A stretch of 11,229 nt of DNA from Gammaproteobacteria bacterium (GCA_029880755.1 JAOUNW010000065.1:1-11229), one strand, 5' to 3'; shown: positions 1 to 5,685, counted from the first letter of the stretch. Notes: a model not told the origin generated them from the letters alone. Made by a program: numbers and translations.

Positions 1-89
1 CCAAACTGAAACGAGAGAATGACCGGCTCAAGGAGGAAAATGAAATCCTAAAAAAGGCCGCACGGTACTTTGCCAGGGAATCCGAGTGA
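1..89 (+). pseudogene. IS3-family transposase OrfA, C-terminal remnant
   Basis: Reading from base 3, the window opens in a charged helix typical of the end of IS3-family OrfA (KLKRENDRLKEENEILKK, then AARYFARESE and a TGA at 87-89). This leucine-zipper-like tail normally follows a helix-turn-helix DNA-binding domain, which would lie left of the window. A slippery heptamer A-AAA-AAG at 50-56 is in the correct phase for the -1 frameshift that makes the OrfAB fusion transposase in this family. After a -1 shift the reading frame runs straight into the OrfB-like codons at 86-142. The 5' part is cut by the window edge. It is called a remnant because its partner orfB is broken a few codons in. Confidence 0.8.
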
Positions 90-142
90 GGTACCGGTTC
101 ATTCAACAGCAGTATTATATTTTATATTTGGGGTCAGAGTAA
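86..142 (+). pseudogene. IS3-family transposase OrfB, N-terminal stub
   Basis: Starting from GTG at 86, which overlaps the orfA stop as usual in IS3 elements, the frame reads VRYRFIQQQ and then diverges into YYILYLGSE before TAA at 140-142. The opening residues resemble the conserved start of IS3-family OrfB (typically a YRFI motif), but the integrase core with its DDE residues is absent. The final codons lie in the terminal inverted repeat of the neighbouring Y1 transposase element, so the stop is supplied by that element. No continuation of orfB is found on the far side of that element, so this looks like truncation with loss of the remainder rather than a simple reversible insertion. Confidence 0.7.
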
Positions 143-148
143 AAACTC
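127..148 (+). repeat. Left terminal inverted repeat of Y1 element
   Basis: This is the left copy of the perfect 22-bp inverted repeat, pairing with 912-933. It contains the TGA stop (134-136, minus strand) of the transposase gene and the TAA stop (140-142, plus strand) that ends the orfB stub. Outside it the flanking bases do not match the other copy. Confidence 0.85.
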
Positions 149-847
149 TTTTTTCTTTTCCTGAGGTTTGGGTTTCGGTCCCCGTTTTAACGCCGTGGTG
201 CGCCGGCCGGTGAGTTGTTCGATTTCCCGTCTAAATCGCTCGTTGCCGAGTACCATGCCTTGCTGGGTGGCTTGGCGAACCCGTTGAAGGGTCTCGGTAT
301 CGATGTGTCCCCGGAATAATGCGCGATAGGCGTGGGTGCGTTCGGCCGTATCTGCACCCAGGTTGAGATACACTGCATGCGGCGTCCAGAGTTGGGTGGA
401 TTTTCCCAGGCCGTTGGCGTGATAGCTGGACCAGCGATAGTCCTGAGGCGCTTCTACCATACCTGCCCTGACTGGGTTGAGTTCGATGTAGCGCTGGCAA
501 ACGAGCAAATATTCTGTTGCATTGATGACACAGGATTTAAATCGTCCCTCCCATAAGGTACCGGTTCGCCGGTAGGTGTAGTTGAAATAACGCACATAGT
601 GCCTGCCCAAGGTTTGCATCATTTGGGAGATAGCGGTTTCCGTTTCGGGGGTGACCAGCAGGTGTACATGATTGGTCATAAAGACCCAGGCGTGAATAGC
701 GACCTTGTAACGTTGGGAATATTCAATTAACCAGTGGGCATAGGCCGCAAAGTCTTCTTCAGAGGCGAAGCATGCCTGACGATTGTTTCCGCGTTGGATG
801 ATGTGCTGTGGGATGCCGGGCAGGCAAAGCCTGGGTAAGCGCGCCAT
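134..847 (-). CDS. Y1/HUH transposase, REP-associated (RAYT) type
   Basis: A 237-residue protein of the Y1 transposase superfamily (IS200-like/RAYT), which cuts and joins single-stranded DNA through a tyrosine-DNA link. The N-terminal PQHIIQRGNNRQ is the family signature. The metal-binding HUH motif is H60-V61-H62 in NHVHLLV. The nucleophile should be a tyrosine in the helix carrying YLLVCQRYIELNPVRAG, so Y113 or Y120. The C-terminal extension (GNERF..EIEQLTGRR, then a basic KRGPKPKPQEKKK tail) is as seen in many RAYT-type proteins and probably binds DNA. The ATG at 847 has AAGGA just upstream. The gene looks intact. Its stop codon falls inside the left terminal repeat, so coding and end sequences are interlocked. 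No REP palindromes are visible nearby, so it may behave as a self-mobilising element rather than a domesticated RAYT. Confidence 0.9.
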   Translation of the reverse strand: MARLPRLCLPGIPQHIIQRGNNRQACFASEEDFAAYAHWLIEYSQRYKVAIHAWVFMTNHVHLLVTPETETAISQMMQTLGRHYVRYFNYTYRRTGTLWEGRFKSCVINATEYLLVCQRYIELNPVRAGMVEAPQDYRWSSYHANGLGKSTQLWTPHAVYLNLGADTAERTHAYRALFRGHIDTETLQRVRQATQQGMVLGNERFRREIEQLTGRRTTALKRGPKPKPQEKKKEFLL

Positions 848-879
848 TGATCGTCCTTGATAATGGTGATGGTCGAGAA

Positions 880-885
880 ATTATA
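880..885 (-). promoter_or_regulatory. Probable -10 box for the Y1 transposase
   Basis: A perfect TATAAT is read on the minus strand 33 bases upstream of the transposase ATG and inside the element. No good -35 hexamer is seen at 16-18 bp, so the promoter is probably weak, as is common for transposases. Confidence 0.35.
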
Positions 886-911
886 ACGAAACTCGTCACT
901 GGGTGCATGGG

Positions 912-933
912 GAGTTTTTACTCTGACCCCAAA
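912..933 (-). repeat. Right terminal inverted repeat of Y1 element
   Basis: This is the right copy of the perfect 22-bp inverted repeat, the reverse complement of 127-148. It lies about 65 bases upstream of the transposase start codon and 11 bases from the last base of higA. Confidence 0.85.
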
Positions 934-940
934 CAAACAA

Positions 941-952
941 CAGCTTACGCTG
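941..952 (-). terminator. Weak hairpin at the end of higA
   Basis: On the minus strand CAGC-GTAA-GCTG, with the higA stop codon in the loop, is followed by the T-rich TTGTTTGTTT. The stem is only 4 bp, or 6 with a G-T pair and one more A-T pair, so termination would be poor and higBA transcripts may read into the Y1 element. Confidence 0.22.
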
Positions 953-1235
953 CTTCGACCCGCTTAATTTTTTTATATTCTGCCTGGTTTTCCTGTGCCA
1001 GCATCCATAGATTATATTTCGCCTGCATGCCTAGCCAGAACTCAGGAGTACTTCCCAAAGCACGGCTTAAACGAATGGCGATATCTTCGGTAATGTCGCC
1101 CCGTTCATTGACTATTTTGGAAACGGTATTGCGCGCCAGGCCGCAGGTGTTTGCCAATTGTGTGACTGTTAACCCGGTTTCAGGGAGCACAATTTCCCGC
1201 AACAGGGCGCCGGGGTGCGAAGGTTGTCTGTCCAT
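945..1235 (-). CDS. higA: HigA-type antitoxin, HTH-XRE family
   Basis: A 96-residue antitoxin of the HigA family, whose members neutralise a HigB ribonuclease and repress their own operon. The opening (HPGALLREIVLPETGLTVTQLA) is the standard HigA start. An XRE helix-turn-helix spans about residues 22-45 (VTQLANTCGLARNTVSKIVN), followed by the family-typical ITEDIAIRLSRALG and PEFWLGMQAKYNLW. Length is normal. The ATG overlaps the higB stop by one base (TAATG), so translation is coupled and the toxin comes first, the usual order for higBA. Regulation is expected through the dyad at 1525-1577. The end of the gene lies only 11 bases from the Y1 element, but the protein tail looks complete. Confidence 0.92.
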   Translation of the reverse strand: MDRQPSHPGALLREIVLPETGLTVTQLANTCGLARNTVSKIVNERGDITEDIAIRLSRALGSTPEFWLGMQAKYNLWMLAQENQAEYKKIKRVEAA

Positions 1236-1522
1236 TAATGATAATCCTCCAGATTGACTTCGATAACGTCTTTCCCTTCCATGGCCCAGGTAACGCGCCA
1301 GTTTCCTGTAACACGTACCGTAAATTCTCCCTTTCGCTCGCCTCTTAAGGCGTGAAAGTAGAGTCCGGCGATATTCATTTCTTCCGGTTTCTCGATAATG
1401 TTCAAGGCATCGAGAATGACGATTAAACGAGGTGCGATAGCGGTTGATATGCCTCGTTTATCGCTATATTTTGGATCAGAGAAAAACCGCTTCAATCCCT
1501 TGGGACGGAACGTCTTGATCAT
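1235..1522 (-). CDS. higB: HigB-type toxin, RelE/ParE-superfamily mRNA interferase
   Basis: A 95-residue toxin of the HigB family, ribosome-dependent mRNA endonucleases that block translation when the antitoxin is degraded. It begins MIKTFRPKGLKRFF, as family members do. The catalytic region GERKGEFTVRVTGNWRVTWAMEG is conserved, with candidate basic residues R63, K64 and R76, and the C-terminus EDYH carries the usual final histidine (H95). I chose the ATG at 1522; an in-frame TTG at 1528 would add two residues. Neither has a strong ribosome-binding site: only TTTGGAA precedes the ATG, and it abuts an arm of the proposed operator. The gene is intact and coupled to higA. Confidence 0.92.
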   Translation of the reverse strand: MIKTFRPKGLKRFFSDPKYSDKRGISTAIAPRLIVILDALNIIEKPEEMNIAGLYFHALRGERKGEFTVRVTGNWRVTWAMEGKDVIEVNLEDYH

Positions 1523-1524
1523 TT

Positions 1525-1577
1525 CCAAAGTGTAATTGAACGTATGTCACAGTGCAATCATAACGATTACACTTTGG
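1525..1577 (-). promoter_or_regulatory. higBA promoter with large dyad operator
   Basis: Two perfect 12-bp inverted arms, CCAAAGTGTAAT (1525-1536) and ATTACACTTTGG (1566-1577), are 29 bp apart. The symmetry axis at base 1551 also centres an inner CAC-A-GTG (1548-1554), and the TA/AT pairs 1544-1545 and 1557-1558 match too. A minus-strand -10 box TATGAT lies at 1557-1562, so transcription should start near 1550, on the axis. No good -35 is visible. One arm sits upstream of the -10 box, and the other sits between the start site and the higB ATG. Arm centres are 41 bp apart, close to four helical turns. Binding by HigA is inferred from the usual autoregulation of the family. Confidence 0.6.
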
Positions 1578-1692
1578 CGGAAGGGAGATTGTTGAGCGTA
1601 GAGGTTAACCCAGGCAGCCGATGGAATTTTCATTCGGGCCAAGCCTGATGCCTTTTCGGGGCAGTCCCAACCCGCTGATTTTTAAGCCAAAA
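1578..1692. other. Intergenic stretch with nothing recognised
   Basis: This lies between the divergent higBA and rpsF promoter regions. I see no ORF with a credible start, no tRNA-like fold and no strong hairpin. It becomes A/T-rich at its right edge, where the rpsF promoter begins. Confidence 0.5.
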
Positions 1693-1755
1693 CCAATATT
1701 ATTTTTCCAAATCAAGCACTTGGCAGGGAGGTGCTTCTGTATTAGAATGCGCGCC
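1693..1755 (+). promoter_or_regulatory. rpsF operon promoter with UP-like element
   Basis: The -35 box is TTGGCA (1720-1725), the spacer is exactly 17 bp and the -10 box is TAGAAT (1743-1748); each box differs from the sigma-70 consensus at one base. Upstream, 1693-1714 closely follows the UP-element pattern (A/T run, TTTT, short gap, AAA). Directly after the -10 box comes GCGCGCC, a GC-rich discriminator of the kind found at stringently controlled ribosomal promoters. The predicted start is near 1755, giving a leader of about 97 nt. All elements are read directly; strength and stringent control are inferred. Confidence 0.8.
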
Positions 1756-1769
1756 TCGTTGTGAGACAG

Positions 1770-1796
1770 GGGCAGGGGAAATCCTGCCCGAATTTT
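1770..1796 (+). promoter_or_regulatory. Leader hairpin upstream of rpsF
   Basis: GGGCAGG (1770-1776) pairs perfectly with CCTGCCC (1783-1789) around the loop GGAAAT, followed by GAATTTT. The short T run makes it resemble a weak terminator or attenuator, but it may simply be a stabilising 5' leader hairpin. Confidence 0.35.
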
Positions 1797-1798
1797 AA

Positions 1799-1846
1799 CT
1801 CCTTACCTTACCGGTGACGCAAACCGGGAGGCAAATCCGAAGGGAG
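1799..1846 (+). promoter_or_regulatory. Predicted S6:S18-binding leader motif
   Basis: The last part of the rpsF leader can fold as an outer stem CTCCTT (1799-1804) with AGGGAG (1841-1846), enclosing a hairpin CCGGT (1811-1815)/ACCGG (1823-1827) extended by CCT/AGG (1806-1808/1829-1831). A single-stranded CAAATCCGA lies on the 3' side, with CCG at 1837-1839. A CCG in a bulge between a stem and a hairpin is the published description of the S6:S18 complex-binding motif in rpsF leaders. The 3' strand of the outer stem is also the Shine-Dalgarno sequence of rpsF, so binding would hide it. The fold was done by eye. Confidence 0.65.
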
Positions 1847-1851
1847 ACATT

Positions 1852-2292
1852 ATGCGTCATTATGAAATCGTGTTTCTGGTCCATCCGGATCAGAGCGAGC
1901 AGGTCCCTGCCATGATCGAGCGTTACCGCTCCATGATCGAAGGTGGAAACGGCAAGATTCATCGCCTGGAAGACTGGGGCCGCCGTCAACTCGCTTATCC
2001 TATTAATAAGATCCACAAAGCCCACTACGTCCTGATGAACATCGAAACCGGGATCGAAGTGCTGCGCGAGCTGGAATCGGCTTTCAAGTTCAACGACGCC
2101 GTGCTGCGTACGCTGGTGCTGAACAAAAAGCATGCGGTTACCGAGCCTTCGCCCATGGTGCGTAAGGAAAATCAGGAAGAGTCACGTCGTCCGGCTGATG
2201 CTGATGACGAAGAGGTGACCGATGATGTGGAAGCCGATGAACTTGATGAAGTCGCCGAAGCGGAAGGCGAAGGCGAAGCGGTAGCAGACTAG
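1852..2292 (+). CDS. rpsF: 30S ribosomal protein S6
   Basis: A 146-residue S6 protein, which binds 16S rRNA in the platform of the small subunit as a heterodimer with S18. The start MRHYEIVFLVHPDQSEQVPAMIERY and the core GRRQLAYPINKIHKAHYVLM are highly conserved. The family fold ends near residue 100, after DAVLRTLVLNKKHAV. Beyond it is a 40-residue tail dense in Asp and Glu, ending in EAEGEGEAVAD; in E. coli the S6 C-terminus is a glutamate-extension target of RimK, so an acidic tail is not surprising. AAGGGAG lies 5 bases before the ATG and is part of the predicted S6:S18 fold. It is first in the rpsF-rpsR-rplI unit. Confidence 0.98.
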   Translation: MRHYEIVFLVHPDQSEQVPAMIERYRSMIEGGNGKIHRLEDWGRRQLAYPINKIHKAHYVLMNIETGIEVLRELESAFKFNDAVLRTLVLNKKHAVTEPSPMVRKENQEESRRPADADDEEVTDDVEADELDEVAEAEGEGEAVAD

Positions 2293-2332
2293 GTCTGTGA
2301 CAGCGTAGATAACGAATTACGAGGATACGATC

Positions 2333-2569
2333 ATGGCACAACAACAGCGTTTTTTCCGGCGTAAGAAATATTGCCGGTTTACTGCCGAAGGCATTAAAGA
2401 AATCGACTACAAGGATATTTTCCTGCTGAAACAGTACGTTTCTGAAACCGGCAAAATCATTCCCAGCCGCAATACTGGCACCAAGGCCAAGTATCAGCGG
2501 CAACTGTCCACTGCGGTCAAGCATGCGCGTTATATCGCCCTGTTGCCGTACAGCGACTCACATTCATAA
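2333..2569 (+). CDS. rpsR: 30S ribosomal protein S18
   Basis: A 78-residue S18 protein, partner of S6 in the small-subunit platform. It shows the conserved FFRRKKYCRFTAEGIKEIDYKD start and the IIPSRNTGTKAKYQRQLSTAVKHARYIALLPY block, which carries the basic rRNA-binding surface. Length is close to the family norm. The gene begins 40 bases after rpsF with GAGGA upstream. E. coli has priB in this gap; here the gap holds no gene, so a separate PriB is not encoded at this locus. With S6 it should form the repressor complex that acts on the leader. Confidence 0.98.
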   Translation: MAQQQRFFRRKKYCRFTAEGIKEIDYKDIFLLKQYVSETGKIIPSRNTGTKAKYQRQLSTAVKHARYIALLPYSDSHS

Positions 2570-2581
2570 AGGTGATCAGCA

Positions 2582-3031
2582 ATGGAAGTTATTCTATTAG
2601 ATAAAATCCGTAGACTGGGTAGCCTGGGCGATCAGGTAAAGGTCAAGCCCGGTTATGCCCGCAATTACCTGATTCCTTACGGCAAGGCAGTGATTGCCAA
2701 CGAGCAAAACAAGGCAGAGTTCGAAACCCGCCGTGCCGAACTGGAAGCAGCCCAAAAAGATATTTTGGGTAAAGCAGAGTCCCGTGCGTCACATCTGAAA
2801 GATGCCAAAGTGCAAATCACCAGCCGAGCCAGCGACGAAGGTCATTTGTTCGGCTCTGTCGGTGCCCGCGAGATCGCCGATGCGCTCACCGCTGCCGGCA
2901 CTGAAGTAAGCCGGTCGGAAGTGCTGTTACCGGAAGGCCCAATCAAGGCAGTCGGTGAATATGAAGTAAATTTGTCGCTGCACCCTGAGGTCACCGTAAT
3001 CGTGGCGGTATCGGTCGTCGCGGAAAGTTAA
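2582..3031 (+). CDS. rplI: 50S ribosomal protein L9
   Basis: A 149-residue L9 protein, which binds 23S rRNA near the base of the L1 stalk and extends away from the ribosome. It has the classic order: an N-terminal rRNA-binding domain (MEVILLDKIRRLGSLGDQ, then the GYARNYLIPYGKA signature at about residues 24-36), a long charged connecting helix (about 42-75), and a C-terminal domain with GHLFGSVGAREIADAL. The length equals that of E. coli L9. It begins 12 bases after rpsR with AAGGTGA upstream. It is the last gene of the ribosomal unit; a strong terminator follows. Confidence 0.98.
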   Translation: MEVILLDKIRRLGSLGDQVKVKPGYARNYLIPYGKAVIANEQNKAEFETRRAELEAAQKDILGKAESRASHLKDAKVQITSRASDEGHLFGSVGAREIADALTAAGTEVSRSEVLLPEGPIKAVGEYEVNLSLHPEVTVIVAVSVVAES

Positions 3032-3039
3032 GGCATTTG

Positions 3040-3070
3040 CCCTGGCAGGGATTCCTGCCAGGGTTTTATT
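3040..3070 (+). terminator. Intrinsic terminator after rplI
   Basis: A perfect 10-bp stem CCCTGGCAGG/CCTGCCAGGG with a 4-base loop GATT is followed at once by TTTTATT. It lies 8 bases after the rplI stop and separates the ribosomal unit from dnaB. Confidence 0.93.
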
Positions 3071-3153
3071 GTTACTCCAAAACGCAACACCCTGTTTTTC
3101 CCCGAGAAATCGGCTCCTTGTGATTGACGTTATGCTCGGGCGCCCGTGTCACA

Positions 3154-3159
3154 TATAAT
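3154..3159 (+). promoter_or_regulatory. Probable -10 box of the dnaB-alr-radA unit
   Basis: A perfect TATAAT lies between the rplI terminator and dnaB, 73 bases upstream of the start codon. No good -35 hexamer is found at 16-18 bp; TTGACG at 3124-3129 is 24 bp away, too far. A promoter is expected here because of the strong terminator upstream, but it may need an activator. Confidence 0.5.
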
Positions 3160-3232
3160 GATTTTTGGTCGCCCGCTTACAGGCCGGGTCGTTGCGAAAC
3201 ACAAAAGATAAGTCAGAGACACTGGAGGACCG

Positions 3233-4615
3233 TTGGAAGAACGCGCGTATTCCCAAACGGCCGGCGCCGAAACCCTGAAAGTTCCACCGCAATCGCTTGA
3301 AGCCGAGCAATCCGTGCTGGGTGGTCTGATGCTGGACAACCAGCGTTGGGACCAGATCGCCGATAAAATTGTTACAGTCGATTTTTATCGCAAAGAGCAC
3401 CGGCTGATTTTTACCGCCATCAGTCAGTTATCCGAAGACAATCGACCCGCCGACGTGGTCACTGTGTCCGAGTGGCTGGAGAACGCTGGTGAACTGGAAA
3501 ACGCCGGCGGCATAGAATATCTGGGCAGTCTTGCCAACAACACCCCCAGTGCAGCCAACATTGTTGCTTATGCCGAGATCGTGCGTGAACGTTCGGTCAT
3601 GCGCCGGTTGATCGAGGTTAGCAGCGAAATCACCAGCCGCGCCTACCGACCTGAAGGGCGCAGCGCGGTGGATATTCTGGATGAAGCCGAAAAGAATATT
3701 CTGCAAATTTCCGATGCCGGTTCCCGACGCGGCGGGTTTAAACACTTAAAGAGTCTGCTCACCGCTTCCGTTGATCGCATCGACCAGCTTTACCGTTCCG
3801 ATAACCCGCTGACGGGTGTCAGCACCGGGTTTACCGATCTGGATAACATGACATCCGGTTTACAGTCTTCCGACCTTGTGATTGTTGCCGGCCGGCCCTC
3901 CATGGGCAAAACCTCTCTGGCCATGAACATTGCCGAAAATGCGGCGGTGGGGCACAAAACACCGGTGGCGATTTTCAGTATGGAAATGCCCGGCGAACAA
4001 TTGGCCATGCGTATGATGGCATCGCTTGGACGCATCAATGCGCACCGCGTGCGTACCGGTAACTTGCATGATGAGGATTGGCCGCGTTTAACATCAGCGG
4101 TGAGCATGTTGTCGGAGACACCCATCTTTATTGATGACTCACCGGGTTTAACGCCCATGGAGCTGCGCGCCCGCGCCAGACGTCTGCATCGGGAACATGG
4201 TCTGGGTATGGTGATCATCGATTATTTGCAGCTCATGCAAACTGGCGAGTCCTCGGAAAACCGGGCAACGGAAATCTCGAATATTACCCGGGCATTGAAG
4301 GGTCTGGCCAAAGAATTGAGTGTGCCGGTGGTGGCATTGTCCCAGTTAAACCGCAGTCTGGAGCAGCGGCCCAATAAACGGCCGGTGATGTCAGACCTGC
4401 GTGAATCGGGCGCGATTGAGCAGGATGCCGACGTCATTATCTTTATTTACCGTGATGAGGTTTATAACGAGGACAGCACCGATAAAGGCACGGCGGAAAT
4501 TATTATCAGCAAACAACGTAACGGTCCTACCGGAACCGTGCGTCTGACATTCCTCGGAGAGTACACGCGCTTCGAAAATTACATCAATAGTTCCTTTGAA
4601 GAGGTCTATGGATGA
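3233..4615 (+). CDS. dnaB: Replicative DNA helicase DnaB
   Basis: A 460-residue hexameric helicase that unwinds DNA 5' to 3' at the fork and recruits primase. The N-terminal DnaB domain covers about residues 17-120 (LKVPPQSLEAEQSVLGGLMLD). The RecA-like domain has Walker A GRPSMGKT (220-227), catalytic glutamate E251 in FSMEM, Walker B MVIIDYLQL (D330), the SQLNRSLEQRP motif and an arginine-finger candidate R429 in KQRNG. No intein is present. The start is TTG at 3233 with GGAGG 4 bases upstream. An in-frame stop at 3209-3211 with no ATG, GTG or other TTG after it leaves TTG as the only start that keeps the conserved N-terminus. The stop overlaps the alr start (ATGA). Confidence 0.97.
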   Translation: MEERAYSQTAGAETLKVPPQSLEAEQSVLGGLMLDNQRWDQIADKIVTVDFYRKEHRLIFTAISQLSEDNRPADVVTVSEWLENAGELENAGGIEYLGSLANNTPSAANIVAYAEIVRERSVMRRLIEVSSEITSRAYRPEGRSAVDILDEAEKNILQISDAGSRRGGFKHLKSLLTASVDRIDQLYRSDNPLTGVSTGFTDLDNMTSGLQSSDLVIVAGRPSMGKTSLAMNIAENAAVGHKTPVAIFSMEMPGEQLAMRMMASLGRINAHRVRTGNLHDEDWPRLTSAVSMLSETPIFIDDSPGLTPMELRARARRLHREHGLGMVIIDYLQLMQTGESSENRATEISNITRALKGLAKELSVPVVALSQLNRSLEQRPNKRPVMSDLRESGAIEQDADVIIFIYRDEVYNEDSTDKGTAEIIISKQRNGPTGTVRLTFLGEYTRFENYINSSFEEVYG

Positions 4616-5685
4616 GCCGACCAGCTCGCGCGCTCCTAAGCGCTCAGGCCCTGCGTCATAATTTTCAACAGGTCAAACGTTACGCACCCGCAAGCAAGGT
4701 AATGGCTGTGGTCAAGGCCAATGGTTATGGTCATGGTCTTGAGTGGGCCGCCACCACGCTGCATCAGGCCGATGCCTTTGCCGTCGCCAGCGTGGAAGAG
4801 GGTATACAGTTGCGGGAAGCGGGCCTGTTCCAGCCCATCGTTTTACTCAGCGGATTTTTTGAACCAGCGGAACTCTTACTGATCGACGGTTATAAACTGT
4901 CCCCGGTCATTCACACCGAACAACAGCTAAAGCAACTGGCAAATTATAGTGCGCATCGGCCGTTCCATGTCTGGCTGAAAATTGACACCGGCATGCATCG
5001 AATCGGTTTTGATGTCAGCGAAACAAAAAAGATCTACTCACGCTTGCAGGCATGCCAGGCGGTGTCCAAAGTCAGCGTTATGTCTCATCTCGCCAGTGCC
5101 GATGAAAAAACCAAGGCGTCAACCAAGCTGCAGTCAAAACTTTTTCTGGAGAAAACCCAATCCCTAGAGGCGGAAAAGAGTTTGGCCAATTCCGCCGGGA
5201 TTGTTGCCTGGCCACAAACGCAACTGGACTGGGTGCGCCCGGGGCTGATGTTGTATGGCGCTTCGCCGTTTAATGGCTCGGTCGCCGGTGACGTCAAACT
5301 AAAACCGGTGATGACGCTGGAGAGTCAGTTGATTGCGATACATGACTATGAGAAAGGCGATGCCGTGGGCTACGGTGGTGATTGGGTGTGTCCTCAGGCC
5401 ATGCGTGTGGGGGTGGTGGCCATCGGTTATGGTGACGGTTATCCTCGGCACGCCAAAGCCGGCACACCGGTGCTGATTCGAAAAAAAATGGCACCCTTGA
5501 TCGGTCGTGTTTCCATGGACATGATTACCGTGGATCTGCGTAAACTGTCTGGTGCAAAAGTGGGAGACAGGGTGGTGTTGTGGGGTGACGGCATGCCGGT
5601 GGAAGGCATTGCAAAAAAGGCCGATACGCTGGCATATGAATTGTTTTGCCACGTCACACAGCGTGTCCCCCGGGTAACTGTTTGA
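4612..5685 (+). CDS. alr: Alanine racemase, PLP-dependent
   Basis: A 357-residue enzyme that interconverts L- and D-alanine, supplying D-Ala for peptidoglycan. The fold-III N-terminal barrel holds the PLP lysine K35 in VVKANGYGHG. WLKIDTGMHR (121-130) and MSHLASADE (157-165) line the active site. The C-terminal domain provides the second catalytic residue, tyrosine Y254 in AVGYGG, and IGYGDGYPR (271-279) and GRVSMDMITVD (298-308) complete the signature. Length is normal. Its ATG overlaps the dnaB stop by four bases, so translation is probably coupled. The product is cytoplasmic. The dnaB-alr adjacency is common in gammaproteobacteria. Confidence 0.97.
   Translation: MSRPARALLSAQALRHNFQQVKRYAPASKVMAVVKANGYGHGLEWAATTLHQADAFAVASVEEGIQLREAGLFQPIVLLSGFFEPAELLLIDGYKLSPVIHTEQQLKQLANYSAHRPFHVWLKIDTGMHRIGFDVSETKKIYSRLQACQAVSKVSVMSHLASADEKTKASTKLQSKLFLEKTQSLEAEKSLANSAGIVAWPQTQLDWVRPGLMLYGASPFNGSVAGDVKLKPVMTLESQLIAIHDYEKGDAVGYGGDWVCPQAMRVGVVAIGYGDGYPRHAKAGTPVLIRKKMAPLIGRVSMDMITVDLRKLSGAKVGDRVVLWGDGMPVEGIAKKADTLAYELFCHVTQRVPRVTV

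Larger units (their letters stand above)
127..933 (-). mobile_element. Y1-transposase element bounded by a 22-bp inverted repeat
   Basis: A perfect 22-bp inverted repeat bounds this segment (127-148 and 912-933; core GGGGTCAGAGTAAAAACTC and its reverse complement). It encloses one gene, a Y1/HUH transposase on the minus strand. The inner part of each repeat, GAGT-AAAA-ACTC, can itself form a tiny hairpin, as might suit an enzyme that recognises single-stranded DNA. No target-site duplication is seen, which fits the chemistry of HUH enzymes. The left end interrupts an IS3 orfB and the right end lies 11 bases from the higA stop codon. That this is one mobile unit is inferred from the repeat and the gene; mobility is not shown. 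Confidence 0.72.

Noticed and set aside
90..567. 11-base direct repeat GGTACCGGTTC at 90-100 and 557-567
   Set aside because: One copy is in the IS3 remnant and the other is inside the transposase coding region. There are no matching flanks and no sign of duplicated ends, so it is most likely chance.
938..944. CAACAGC on both sides of the Y1 element (104-110 and 938-944) as a target-site duplication
   Set aside because: The copies are not adjacent to the repeat ends (17 and 5 bases away), and HUH transposases do not normally make duplications.
808..1257. 149-codon plus-strand ORF across the Y1 element end and higA
   Set aside because: It is antisense to higA and crosses the element boundary, has no family motif, and is a shadow of the real minus-strand genes.
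1578..1851. Possible tRNA or small RNA gene in the rpsF upstream region
   Set aside because: No cloverleaf can be drawn by eye. The structured part from 1770 onward is better explained as the rpsF leader.
3124..3153. TTGACG at 3124-3129 as the -35 box for the dnaB TATAAT
   Set aside because: The spacing is 24 bp, well beyond the 16-18 bp that sigma-70 promoters use.
5299..5652. 117-codon minus-strand ORF opposite alr
   Set aside because: His/Arg/Thr-rich composition typical of an antisense shadow; no ribosome-binding site; alr is unambiguous on the plus strand.
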